Shown: positions 1 through 6,910, counted from the stretch's first letter. The stretch is 38,932 bases of DNA from Thermoproteota archaeon (GCA_030130125.1 JARZZM010000059.1:1-38932); one strand, 5' to 3'. The notes: a model not told the origin generated them from the letters alone. Numbers and translations are program-made.

Positions 1-3
1 GCT

Positions 4-369
4 ATGGATGAAGCCACCGACTTCTCACGTCTTCTCGCAGAATGCATCAGGAATGTGGAGCTTGAACTCCTCGAGATGAGGAGGCAGGAGGAGGAAAAAA
101 GGAGGAAAGGGGAGGTGGAGGTTGAGTCCCTAGAGGACGAACTTGAGAATGTGTATGCAGATGCCGTATCTGTGGGCGATGAGATCCTCCTGTTGGAGGC
201 AGAGGGAAAGGACGTCTCCAAAGCCAAGGCAAGGTATGAGATCGCCCTGAAGAACTTGGAGGAGGCCAGAGAATCTTTGAAGATGGGGGACACCTTGATC
301 GCTAGGGCAAAGATCCGATCGGCCTCCAGAATGGTCGAACTGGCAAGAGAGGAGCTCCAGAGGCTTTAA
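4..369 (+). CDS. small charged coiled-coil protein, function unknown
   Basis: I do not recognise a family. The 121-residue product is highly charged and almost entirely helical. Residues about 14-60 are rich in Glu, Arg and Lys with a long acidic stretch, and residues about 60-121 contain Ala/Leu/Glu heptad-like spacing that suggests a helical hairpin or coiled coil. There are no Cys residues, membrane segments or signal peptide. The reading frame is still open at the left edge of the window, so the ATG at position 4 may be internal and the true start may lie outside. Its TAA stop is part of a TATA-like element (about 363-372) that probably serves the next gene. Coding is supported by the regular codon bias; function is unassigned. 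Confidence 0.6.
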   Translation: MDEATDFSRLLAECIRNVELELLEMRRQEEEKRRKGEVEVESLEDELENVYADAVSVGDEILLLEAEGKDVSKAKARYEIALKNLEEARESLKMGDTLIARAKIRSASRMVELAREELQRL

Positions 370-427
370 TAAGTGCGCAATACATCCTTCCCTCTCAGCT
401 TATCTCTCACCACCGTGGTTAGCAGCG

Positions 428-673
428 ATGGCCATACGAATGGATGATGTGATCTCGCTCTTGAATCCATTCGGCGAGGTCCTCCGGTTAAAGGAGTCTG
501 ACGCCTTCCTACCGGGGACTGGTCCTTCAGACTGCTTAGAGGTCCTGATAAGGCTGAATAGGGGGATCGAGGTCTCTAGACTGCTATCCACGCTGGAATC
601 CGTGGGATACTCAATCGGGCTGGTCAAGCTCAGGGGAAGGAGGCTGAAGTTCGTCCTCTTCGAGAGCGGCTGA
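428..673 (+). CDS. small hypothetical protein (81 aa)
   Basis: A short soluble protein with alternating hydrophobic and charged segments, compatible with a small alpha/beta fold. I see no known motif, no membrane segment and a single Cys. It starts at ATG 428; a second in-frame ATG at 440 is also possible, since neither has a strong ribosome binding site. A TATA-like tract at about 363-372 would place a transcript start roughly 30 bases before the ATG. The opposite strand is also open here (400-690), but its product is low-complexity Ser/Pro-rich and lacks an initiation context, so the plus strand is preferred. Confidence 0.5.
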   Translation: MAIRMDDVISLLNPFGEVLRLKESDAFLPGTGPSDCLEVLIRLNRGIEVSRLLSTLESVGYSIGLVKLRGRRLKFVLFESG

Positions 674-739
674 TATGATCCGGGCCTCAAACGACGGGTA
701 CGTTAAAATCACTGACCCTCATCGAGGCGCGGTGACAGG

Positions 740-2068
740 ATGAGGGCAGTTGTCATAGGTGGCGGCCCCGCTGGCATGGCCGCGGCCAGCAGGATCAGGA
801 AGCACAGGCCCGAGAGCGAGATAATAGTCATAGAGAAGACCAAGTACGTGAGCTTCGCCCTCTGCGGCATACCTTACTACGTCGGCGGGGTCATAAAATC
901 GCTGGACGATCTAATGTACTACCCTCCGAGCTTCTTCGTCGAGAAGAGGAGGATAGATCTGGAATTGGAGGCCGTTGCCGAGAGAATCCTCCCGTCTGAG
1001 AAGAAGGTGGTTTACAGGAAGGGGGGTGAAGTGAGGGAACTGGAATACGACGTCCTGATCGTCGCCACGGGTGCCAGATCCAAGTTGCCCCCCATACCGG
1101 GTCTAGACAATGAAGGTGTTCTCTCGGCCCACCATCTGGATGAGGGGGAAGAGATAAGGAGGAGGGTCCTCAAGTCGAGGAGAGTGGCGATTATAGGGGC
1201 CGGGCTAAACGGCATGGAGTTCGCGGAGAACATAGCGAGGCTGGGAAAGGAGGTTCACGTCTTCGAGTACTTCGGATGGCCCCTGCCGAAGGGACTGGAT
1301 GAGGACATGGGGGAGGTAATGAAGGAGCTTCTCTCCTCTGCTGAAGTCAAATTCCACTTCGGTACCCCCGTGAGGGAGGTAGGGCGGACAGGAGAGGCCC
1401 TGAAAGTTGAGGCGGGAGACTCCTCCATGAACGTCGATTTGGTGCTCGTCTTCGCGGGTGTGGAGCCCAATGTCGACCTGCTCAAGGAGGCGGGAGCTGA
1501 AGTGGGTGAGACCGGGGCCATCAAGGTGGACTCCAAGATGAGGACCAACTTGCGGGATGTTTATGCAGCTGGCGACAATGTCGAGGCGGTGAACAGGGTA
1601 ACAGGGAGGCCTGACTGGATGCCTTTCGCCCAGATAGCCAACAAGATGGGTCTGGTTGCTGGCTCCAACGCTGCTGGAAAGGAGACTGATTTTCCAGGGG
1701 CGGTGAGGACTTGGACGGCTGAGGTATTCGGAATAGAGGTAGCAGGCACGGGTTTCACCGAGAGGGAGGCCAAGGAGAAGGGCTTCGATGTGAAGGGAGT
1801 GATGATAAAGGGCAGGAACAAGGCCCACTACATGCCGGGATCAGATTACCTGTGGGTGAAGCTCGTGGTGAGCGAGGATGGTACAGTTATGGGCGTCCAA
1901 GCCATAGGTAAAGGGGCGTTGGCGAGGGTGAACGTAGCTGCCACTCTCCTCCCGTATAAGCCTAAGAGCAGGGATCTCATATTCACTGATGTGGGTTACG
2001 CTCCACCGCTCGCCCCAGTGTGGGACCCGATTGTCGTGGCGGGGAGAAAAATAGATCCGGTGCTGTGA
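740..2068 (+). CDS. CoA-disulfide reductase / NADH oxidase family flavoprotein
   Basis: A 442-residue FAD- and NAD(P)H-dependent pyridine nucleotide-disulfide oxidoreductase. Visible elements are the N-terminal FAD-binding GGGPAG motif (residues 7-12), the family signature SFALCGIPYY with the single redox-active Cys42, a second Rossmann motif for NAD(P)H near residues 150-160 (GAGLNG), and the FAD-contacting YAAGD segment near residue 276. Family members reduce CoA disulfides, polysulfide or oxygen; the single Cys rather than a CxxxxC pair argues for CoA-disulfide reductase, polysulfide reductase or Nox-type chemistry rather than lipoamide or thioredoxin reduction. Start ATG 740 is supported by GGTGAC at 731-736 and a TATA-like TTAAAAT near 705. 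It is convergent with, and abuts, the NifX-type gene at 2069. Substrate cannot be told from sequence. Confidence 0.9.
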   Translation: MRAVVIGGGPAGMAAASRIRKHRPESEIIVIEKTKYVSFALCGIPYYVGGVIKSLDDLMYYPPSFFVEKRRIDLELEAVAERILPSEKKVVYRKGGEVRELEYDVLIVATGARSKLPPIPGLDNEGVLSAHHLDEGEEIRRRVLKSRRVAIIGAGLNGMEFAENIARLGKEVHVFEYFGWPLPKGLDEDMGEVMKELLSSAEVKFHFGTPVREVGRTGEALKVEAGDSSMNVDLVLVFAGVEPNVDLLKEAGAEVGETGAIKVDSKMRTNLRDVYAAGDNVEAVNRVTGRPDWMPFAQIANKMGLVAGSNAAGKETDFPGAVRTWTAEVFGIEVAGTGFTEREAKEKGFDVKGVMIKGRNKAHYMPGSDYLWVKLVVSEDGTVMGVQAIGKGALARVNVAATLLPYKPKSRDLIFTDVGYAPPLAPVWDPIVVAGRKIDPVL

Positions 2069-2446
2069 TCAGACCAGCCCCTCCTCGCCCGATTTTTCAC
2101 CTCTGGGAGGCCTATAAGTCCCGGAGAGGTAGGCATCGAGTATCTCCCTGACCGTCCTGCCCGTGGCGAACACGGCCCTTATCCCCCAAGAGGTGAGGCT
2201 CCTGAGCACATCCTCTGGAAGGGATATAGAGATGAGGACCGTCACCCCCATGTGCTTGAGCCATGACGCCAAGCTGGGCCCCCTGTAAGTGAGGAGTCCC
2301 GAGGCCGGGTTCCTTATCACCTCGACTTTCTTTATCTCGGAGTCCTCCACCGTCACTATCGTGAAGAATGGTGCGTAGGAGGGCTGTCCAAAGGCTATTG
2401 CGTCCAATCCCTCAGGACCCTTCGCGGGAACCGCTATCTTCTCCAA
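2069..2446 (-). CDS. NifX/NifB-C-type dinitrogenase iron-molybdenum cofactor family protein
   Basis: A 125-residue protein of the ribonuclease-H-like fold shared by NifX, NafY and the C-terminal part of NifB, which carry or transfer metal-sulfur clusters. The family layout is visible: an N-terminal KIAVPA strand, a PxxAPFFTIV segment, an EVIRNP motif, then GVTVLIS and a C-terminal TVREILDAYLSG helix. It is one of three family members in this window, but the usual G-Asn-Ala turn is replaced (ISLPEDVLRSL), so cluster binding may differ. The start is TTG 2446, preceded by GGGTGAGGGG and a TATA-like TTATATTTT at about 2473-2482. Its last codon abuts the stop of the convergent flavoprotein gene. 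No nitrogenase genes are present, so a role in nitrogen fixation is not supported. Confidence 0.8.
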   Translation of the reverse strand: MEKIAVPAKGPEGLDAIAFGQPSYAPFFTIVTVEDSEIKKVEVIRNPASGLLTYRGPSLASWLKHMGVTVLISISLPEDVLRSLTSWGIRAVFATGRTVREILDAYLSGTYRPPRGEKSGEEGLV

Positions 2447-2490
2447 CCCCTCACCCGCCTATAATGCCGATCCCAAAATATAAGGGGGTA

Positions 2491-3435
2491 TCAGCCAGAG
2501 ATCCCCTTGAGCTCCTCCAGCTTCATCAGCCTCTCCTTCAGCCTCGGGTGAGTGGAGAACAGGGACATTATCCTCTCGAAGAAGCTCTCCTCCCTCTCCA
2601 TGATCGATCTGAGGTCCTCGTCAAGCTCCCTTTGAGTGGGATCAGTTATCATGAGCGCTTTAGCGCTGGCCAGCTGGGCACCCAGCCTTGGGTCGGTGTT
2701 CTTGGCTATCTTCACCAAGGCGCGCTGGAGCTTCTCGGCGCCCCTCTCGACGGTGAGCGCCGAGTGTGCATCGGCGTAGAACTCCCTCAGCCTGCTGAGC
2801 CTCAGGGCTAGGAGGTACAGGAGCCATCCGATCACGGTGAGCGCTACCCCCAAGAGGTAGAGGGATCCGGCGTTGTCCCTGTCCCTCGAACCTCCATACC
2901 CGAACATCGACCCCCAGATGAACCACCTGCCGATCTGCAGGAATATCGCAGGCAGGGCGGTGGCGATCATCATCACATGCATGTCTCCATGCTTTATGTG
3001 TCCTATCTCGTGGCCCAGCACTGCCTCTATCTCCTCCTCATCCAGTATCCTGAGGAGCCCCTCCGTAACGGCCACGCCGTAGCCGAAGATCGGGCTTCCA
3101 AAGGCGAAGGCGTTAGGCACCTCGGTTGGCGCGATGAATACTTGAGGCATCCTCCTCAAACCGCTCCTCGCTGCGAGCATCTCCACCGTGGAGTACAGCC
3201 AAGGCATCTCGCCTCTACTCACGGGTCTAAGCCTGTACATGGCCTTTATTAGGTAAGGGGATATGAGCCACATGAAGAAGTTGAACAGCAATGCCAGCAC
3301 TACTCCCCCAACCAGACCGACACTGGGACCCAGTAGATAGATGAAAACGAATCCTGAGATAGCTATTATGAGCGATAGGGTCAGCATCATGTCCACTCTA
3401 AGTCCAAGAAGGGGTACACTCCTTCTTACGCTCAT
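2491..3435 (-). CDS. htpX: HtpX-family membrane zinc metalloprotease
   Basis: A 314-residue M48-family membrane protease. From ATG 3435 there are two N-terminal membrane helices (about residues 17-35 and 38-60), the zinc-binding HEIGH motif with ligands His142 and His146 and catalytic Glu143, two further hydrophobic segments (about 155-172 and 185-205), and the third zinc ligand in LREFYAD. HtpX proteins degrade misfolded membrane proteins and are often stress-induced. The longer frame begins at 3483, but ATG 3435 has GGAGGGG 6-7 bases upstream, so it is preferred. The binding site lies inside a perfect palindrome that can form mutually exclusive hairpins (separate entry). The gene is divergent from the conserved-TM-helix protein at 3704. 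Confidence 0.93.
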   Translation of the reverse strand: MSVRRSVPLLGLRVDMMLTLSLIIAISGFVFIYLLGPSVGLVGGVVLALLFNFFMWLISPYLIKAMYRLRPVSRGEMPWLYSTVEMLAARSGLRRMPQVFIAPTEVPNAFAFGSPIFGYGVAVTEGLLRILDEEEIEAVLGHEIGHIKHGDMHVMMIATALPAIFLQIGRWFIWGSMFGYGGSRDRDNAGSLYLLGVALTVIGWLLYLLALRLSRLREFYADAHSALTVERGAEKLQRALVKIAKNTDPRLGAQLASAKALMITDPTQRELDEDLRSIMEREESFFERIMSLFSTHPRLKERLMKLEELKGISG

Positions 3436-3443
3436 ATATTTCC

Positions 3444-3465
3444 CCTCCAATTGGAGGATAATTGG
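3444..3465 (-). promoter_or_regulatory. palindrome and alternative hairpins over the htpX ribosome binding site
   Basis: On the minus strand CCTCC-AATT-GGAGG (3444-3457) is a perfect 14-base palindrome whose right arm is the htpX Shine-Dalgarno sequence. The overlapping stretch CCAATT-ATCCTCC-AATTGG (3447-3465) forms a competing hairpin that leaves the anti-Shine-Dalgarno bases in its loop. A TATA-like CTTATTAAG at 3467-3475 would place the transcript start close to 3445. If transcription starts there, the element acts as a DNA operator; if it starts further upstream, it could be an RNA switch. Confidence 0.5.
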
Positions 3466-3567
3466 CTTAATAAGTCTGCACAAGCCGGACTAAGCAAAGT
3501 TTGACGTTAGAGATCTCGTGAGGAGACCTCCTTTCCTAACGATTCACTTCCTTTTTTCGGAGTATCT

Positions 3568-3614
3568 TGATAATAAAGAATAAATACGTACATTATCAAA
3601 AGTATTATGATAAT
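3568..3614. repeat. three copies of a TGATAAT heptamer (operator-like)
   Basis: TGATAAT occurs at 3568-3574 and 3608-3614, and its reverse complement ATTATCA at 3592-3598, all within 47 bases of the divergent region between htpX and the conserved-TM-helix gene. The last two form an inverted repeat with 9-base spacing. The tract is A+T-rich, so chance contributes, but the arrangement resembles a regulator binding cluster. Confidence 0.35.
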
Positions 3615-3703
3615 TAAGGGATCGAACGTCGCATATTATGGGTCTTACGATCTCCCTAAATAAATTTTAATATAGGAAATATCTAAGGATCGGGGTGATA
3701 TGA

Positions 3704-4381
3704 ATGCAGGTGCTCCAAGTTTACCTCGCCGAGCTGATCAGGTACATTGTCGAGATGACTCCCAAGCTGCTAGGTGCTATAGTGATCTTGGTGATCGGGT
3801 GGGCCGCTGGGAGGGCCTTCGGAAAGGCAGTTAGCTACGTCCTCGATAAGATAGGGGTTGACGATGTCATAAAATCCACCTCCGTGGGTAAGGCCATAGA
3901 GGAGAGGACCCACGTCAGCATAGCCACGATATTCGACGTAATCGCTAGGTGGTTCGTCTATCTGCTAGCAATCGCCGCCGCCTCCGATACCTTGGGGATC
4001 ACCTCGCTAACTAAGATAGTGGCCTGGATCCAGGGATACCTGCCCAATCTAGCCGCTGGAATAGCTATCATAATAGTAGGGCTCGTGGCTGGTGACTTTC
4101 TCGGAGACCTCATCATAGATGTGAGCAAGAAGCAGGGTGTTGAGTGGGCTGAGATAATAGGGAACCTCTTCAAGTTCATGATCTACTTCGTGGTGCTGCT
4201 CATAGGTCTGAGGCAGATGATGATAGATGTGACTCTGCTGGAGGAGATAGTCAGATACTTAGTGCTCGGCGCGGCGATAGGTTCAGCGGTTGGGATCGGC
4301 GTTGCAGTTGGGTGGGGTCTCAAGGACATCGTGAAGAGGTACGCAGAGGAGAAGTACGAGGAGTACCAGAAGAAGAAGTGA
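3704..4381 (+). CDS. conserved-TM-helix (MscS-like, CmpX-type) membrane protein
   Basis: A 225-residue membrane protein made of repeats of the conserved TM helix domain found in CmpX and in the N-terminal part of some MscS-related channels. Residues about 18-40 (LLGAIVILVIGWAAGRAFGK) and 110-132 (NLAAGIAIIIVGLVAGDFLG) are two copies of the same helix motif. Two further helices lie near 80-98 and 155-172, with a last one near 185-208. It ends in a charged KRYAEEKYEEYQKKK cytoplasmic tail. The pore-lining beta domain of true MscS is absent, so mechanosensitive gating is not implied. Start ATG 3704 follows GGGGTGA (3692-3698) and a TATA-like TTTTAATATA near 3665-3674. It is divergent from htpX, so both may respond to membrane stress. 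Confidence 0.75.
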   Translation: MQVLQVYLAELIRYIVEMTPKLLGAIVILVIGWAAGRAFGKAVSYVLDKIGVDDVIKSTSVGKAIEERTHVSIATIFDVIARWFVYLLAIAAASDTLGITSLTKIVAWIQGYLPNLAAGIAIIIVGLVAGDFLGDLIIDVSKKQGVEWAEIIGNLFKFMIYFVVLLIGLRQMMIDVTLLEEIVRYLVLGAAIGSAVGIGVAVGWGLKDIVKRYAEEKYEEYQKKK

Positions 4382-4409
4382 GGACCTCTTCACCCACCCC
4401 TTTATTTAA

Positions 4410-4694
4410 TCATCTCACTATCCTAAAATCATCGAATTCTCCCCTGTAATCCTCCCATCGCACCTCCACCCTCCGCACTCTCGCTAGGGGCGGGCCTTGA
4501 CGGGCCCACTCAACTATCCTCTCCACTTTTTCCCTCTCCCCCTCAACAACGGCCTCGACACTTCCATCCGGTAGGTTCCTTACCCATCCCCTGACTCCTA
4601 GCTCCCTAGCAACATCCCTCATGGTCGACCTGAAGAAGACTCCCTGAACCCTCCCGTATATACGGAGGTGAGCTCTAGCCATCTGGCCGGGCAT
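4410..4694 (-). CDS. acyP: acylphosphatase
   Basis: A 94-residue acylphosphatase that hydrolyses carboxyl-phosphate bonds such as acetyl phosphate or 1,3-bisphosphoglycerate in the cytoplasm. The diagnostic GRVQGVFFR phosphate-binding loop with the catalytic Arg is near residues 14-22, and [17 protein letters not shown] with the catalytic Asn follows near residues 36-52. Length matches the family. Start choice is uncertain: ATG 4694 (with TTG directly before it) or ATG 4682; neither has a clear ribosome binding site. The gene lies about 20 bases downstream of the padR-like stop on the same strand, so the two probably form one transcript. Confidence 0.93.
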   Translation of the reverse strand: MPGQMARAHLRIYGRVQGVFFRSTMRDVARELGVRGWVRNLPDGSVEAVVEGEREKVERIVEWARQGPPLARVRRVEVRWEDYRGEFDDFRIVR

Positions 4695-4715
4695 CAAAGG
4701 GTTAGGGAGGTGTTT

Positions 4716-5081
4716 CTAAAATTCCTTACCCTCGTAGAACCCAACTATCCTATCTATTAGGACCTTCAATCCCCTCAGTTCGGCCATCCCAGCGGCCAAA
4801 AACTGCTCGCCAGCAGGCGTCAGTCTGTAGATCTTCTTCCCCCTAGGATCAGAGGGCATGGAGGTGGAAATAACTAGACCTGAAGCTTCTAACCTACCTA
4901 GGGTTACATAGATGAATCCGGGGGGCATGGGAATGCCAATTATCTCCTCTATCTTCCTCTTCATCTCGTATCCATGATGGTACCCCCTGCGTATCATGAG
5001 AAGCACCAGCAGGGGATAGAGTCCCGATATGCCTAGGCTTGGGCCTCCCGCACCCAAGCCCCTCCTCCATCTCTTTCTCAT
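4716..5081 (-). CDS. PadR-family transcriptional regulator
   Basis: A 121-residue winged-helix regulator. The PadR layout is clear: GLYPLLVLLMIRRGYHHGYE in the first two helices, the recognition segment PPGFIYVTLGRLEASGLV at about residues 52-71, the wing with DPRGKKIYRLTPAGE, and a short C-terminal helix for dimerisation. PadR proteins are usually ligand-responsive repressors that control their own promoter and a divergent neighbour. Here the divergent gene is the Trp/Gly-rich protein at 5150, followed by a NifX-type gene. On the minus strand a strong TATAAAAA lies at about 5111-5118, placing the transcript start within a few bases of the ATG, so the mRNA is probably nearly leaderless. Confidence 0.88.
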   Translation of the reverse strand: MRKRWRRGLGAGGPSLGISGLYPLLVLLMIRRGYHHGYEMKRKIEEIIGIPMPPGFIYVTLGRLEASGLVISTSMPSDPRGKKIYRLTPAGEQFLAAGMAELRGLKVLIDRIVGFYEGKEF

Positions 5082-5102
5082 CCCCTCTCTGGGGGCCCTA
5101 GA

Positions 5103-5124
5103 AGGTTACATTTTTATAGGTTAC
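5103..5124. promoter_or_regulatory. divergent TATA flanked by AGGTTAC direct repeats, candidate PadR operator
   Basis: AGGTTAC occurs at 5103-5109 and again at 5118-5124, a 15-base period, with a TATA element between and overlapping them. The TATA reads TATAAAAA on the minus strand, towards the padR-like gene, and TTTTTATA on the plus strand, towards the gene at 5150. The region is only 68 bases wide between the two starts, so one bound regulator could block both promoters. Confidence 0.45.
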
Positions 5125-5149
5125 TGTGTTATCTATGGTGGTGATATAT

Positions 5150-5578
5150 ATGGCGTGGTGGTATGGTTACGGATGGTGGGGCCCTGGCTGGGGATGGAGG
5201 AGGGGATGGGGCAGAGGATGGGGATGGAGGAGGGGCGGCTTCGGATGGGGCAGAGGATGGGTTTGGTGGGTGGCCCCTCAGGTCATTTCCGCCGCTGCCT
5301 CTAGAGGATACACGTACATCGGTCCCTGCAGGAGCGGTATTGGACCGTGGGCGTTCTACCTATCACCCAGCGGCCAGGTGGTCCACGCTTGGCAGATCTT
5401 CGGATCCGGGATACCGTTCCCAGCTTGGCCGTGGACCTATCCAATCACTGCGACACAGCAATCCGTCACCGCTCCCGTCAGTGAGAGGGAGCAGCTGGAG
5501 AGGGAGAGGGAGTACCTGAGGCGGGAGCTCCAGGAGATCGAGAGAAGACTCAAGGAACTGGAAGGTGGTGGGCATTGA
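5150..5578 (+). CDS. Trp/Gly/Arg-rich DUF5320-like protein with C-terminal coiled coil
   Basis: A 142-residue protein with an unusual composition: 13 of the first 40 residues are Trp, the rest mainly Gly, Arg and Tyr, arranged as repeats of the GWGWRRG / GWGRGW type. A middle part (about 45-100) contains one Cys in YIGPCRSGIGPW. The C-terminal 30 residues form a Glu/Arg/Leu coiled coil (REYLRRELQEIERRLKELE). The overall plan, an aromatic-Gly-Arg head followed by a coiled coil, matches DUF5320-type proteins, which are known as neighbours of NifX and MinD/ferredoxin genes; the assignment is by pattern, not by search. ATG 5150 is preferred over GTG 5126 and ATG 5135 because GGTGGTGA lies at 5138-5145. 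The next gene starts on its stop codon, so the two are translationally coupled. Function unknown. Confidence 0.7.
   Translation: MAWWYGYGWWGPGWGWRRGWGRGWGWRRGGFGWGRGWVWWVAPQVISAAASRGYTYIGPCRSGIGPWAFYLSPSGQVVHAWQIFGSGIPFPAWPWTYPITATQQSVTAPVSEREQLEREREYLRRELQEIERRLKELEGGGH
5191..5259 (+). repeat. imperfect G-rich tandem repeat (about 30 bases, two copies)
   Basis: Copy one covers 5191-5220 and copy two 5221-5259. Both begin GGGATGGAGGAGGGG and end GGGGCAGAGGATG; copy two has a 9-base in-frame insertion. The repeat encodes the GWGWRRG(GF)GWGRG protein repeat. With many GG, GGG and GGGG runs on the coding strand, the DNA or mRNA could fold into G-quadruplexes. Confidence 0.75.
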
Positions 5579-6036
5579 AAATAGCTATCCCGGTGGATAC
5601 CCCGGAGGGGCTGGGTTCTAGGGTCTCCTTCCTCTTTGGGAGAGCCCCCTACATAGCCATAGTGGAGAAGGTTGAGGAGGGAGTGAGAGAGGTAAAGGTT
5701 GAGAGCAATCCTTACGCCCAGCTTCCCGGGGGCGCTGGGCCAGCACTAGCCAACTTCTTGCAAGAAAAGGGAGTCAGTATCGTGCTAGCCAGCGATGTAG
5801 GACCCAACGCGGCCGTGACCCTGACCAGTGCCGGGATCAGATGGATACCGGTCCCAGCGGGAGTCACCGTGGAGGAGGCCTTGGAATTCTTGACCTCTCA
5901 ACCCCAGCTCCCTCCGCCAGCGCCACCGGCATATCCCTTTTCAAGCAAGGAAGAGGAAATCAGGTGGCTGAAGGAAAGAAAGAAGTGGATCGAAAAGAGA
6001 TTAAAGGAGATAGAGGAGGCACTCAGCAGATCCTGA
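5575..6036 (+). CDS. NifX-type protein with C-terminal coiled coil
   Basis: A 153-residue protein whose first 105 residues are a NifX/NifB-C-type domain: KIAIPVDTPEG, RVSFLFGRAPYIAIV, ESNPYA, GGAGPALANFLQEKGVSIV, then DVGPNAAVTL and a final VTVEEALEFL helix. A Pro-rich linker follows (about 112-122), then a charged helix (EEEIRWLKERKKWIEKRLKE) that closely resembles the coiled coil ending the preceding DUF5320-like protein. This suggests that the two products pair through their tails. Translation begins at TTG 5575, whose last bases overlap the previous stop codon (TTGA), with GGTGGTG upstream. The NifX fold is known to hold metal-sulfur clusters; the metal here is unknown. Confidence 0.85.
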   Translation: MKIAIPVDTPEGLGSRVSFLFGRAPYIAIVEKVEEGVREVKVESNPYAQLPGGAGPALANFLQEKGVSIVLASDVGPNAAVTLTSAGIRWIPVPAGVTVEEALEFLTSQPQLPPPAPPAYPFSSKEEEIRWLKERKKWIEKRLKEIEEALSRS

Positions 6037-6081
6037 CCTTAACTCCTCTTTTCCGAGAGCCCCTCAGCTTAAACCTCCACC

Positions 6082-6809
6082 CTACTCCTTACCCATAGCA
6101 CCACTCTTGAGAGCCTCTAGGCTGTTCTTACTGTACGTGTAGATCAGAATAGTGGCCACTACCCCCAGAATTGTTCCCACTATTCCCAAATTGGGGATCA
6201 ATCCCAAGATGACTCCAGCTATGTACAAAATTCCAGCCCACTTGAAACCGGGATCCAAGCCCTTCACCTCAGCGAGTCTCATGATCATTATCCCGAAGAG
6301 AATGCTCCCTATGATTATTAACACGGCGGCAATTATGATCAGGCCTACCAGCGCAAAAATAGTTCCATACCCCCTAGAGCCTGAGGCCCCATTGATGCTC
6401 CGGCTCCCGCCAACAAAGCTATGAGGACCAGTACACCGGTTATTATCACTCCTAGGCCTGCAAGGGAAATGAGTATTCCAGTCCTGCCTATGCCAAGCTT
6501 GGATGGATCGTATTCCTTCAGGTGACCGGTAGCCTTGTAGAACTTGTAGAAGGCTAAGACCGCCAGGACCAAGACTGCAATTCCCGCAACCACTATCAGG
6601 GTCAGCACGCCTAGGAGCGCAGTCATGCTCCTCACTGGAAACACCCTAGGACCGGCCATTCCCGGGATCATGAGACCGGGCATCATGGACATGGCTATTA
6701 GCATGACTACGAACGATAGCGCATACGCAATGAGACTGAATAGAGCCCCAGTCTTGAGGTTGGATAACCCATCAACTAGGGACTTGTCGACAGGATAATC
6801 GAACGACAT
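6082..6809 (-). pseudogene. DUF973-family membrane protein, split by a frameshift
   Basis: Two minus-strand fragments form one DUF973 protein. The first (ATG 6809, stop at 6345-6347) has membrane helices near residues 22-45, 65-92 and 108-135 and the family motif FYKFYKATGHLKEYDPSKLGIGR. The second (ending at 6082) holds the last helices, GSILFGIMIMRLAEVKGLDP onward. Reading the -1 frame upstream of the second fragment restores a helix (LVGLIIIAAVLIIIGSILF) that aligns with the intact paralogue at 14535-15281 (LMIVGSLLFAIMMLRLSREG). One extra base in the five-C run at 6370-6374 (plus strand) would join the halves as one protein of about 240 residues. This is either a real disruption, a sequencing or assembly error in a homopolymer, or programmed slippage. 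GGGGTG precedes ATG 6809. Confidence 0.75.
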
Positions 6810-6910
6810 AAACACCCCGTTCGTAGTACGGACAATACATTTATCCGTTGCCCCCTATATCTGGGAGGCATGTTTATGGTTTTCATTCAACGGGGAGCCT
6901 CGGTGATACC

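Noticed and set aside
1205-1828. A 207-residue open frame antisense to the flavoprotein gene
   Set aside because: It mirrors codon bias of the plus-strand gene, has His/Leu/Pro-rich low-quality sequence and no family motif, while the plus strand has full FAD and NAD motifs.
3505-3545. Small RNA suggested by a CGTTAG...CTAACG stem with an inner GGAG/CTCC pairing
   Set aside because: The pairing is short and interrupted, and no promoter or terminator frames it.
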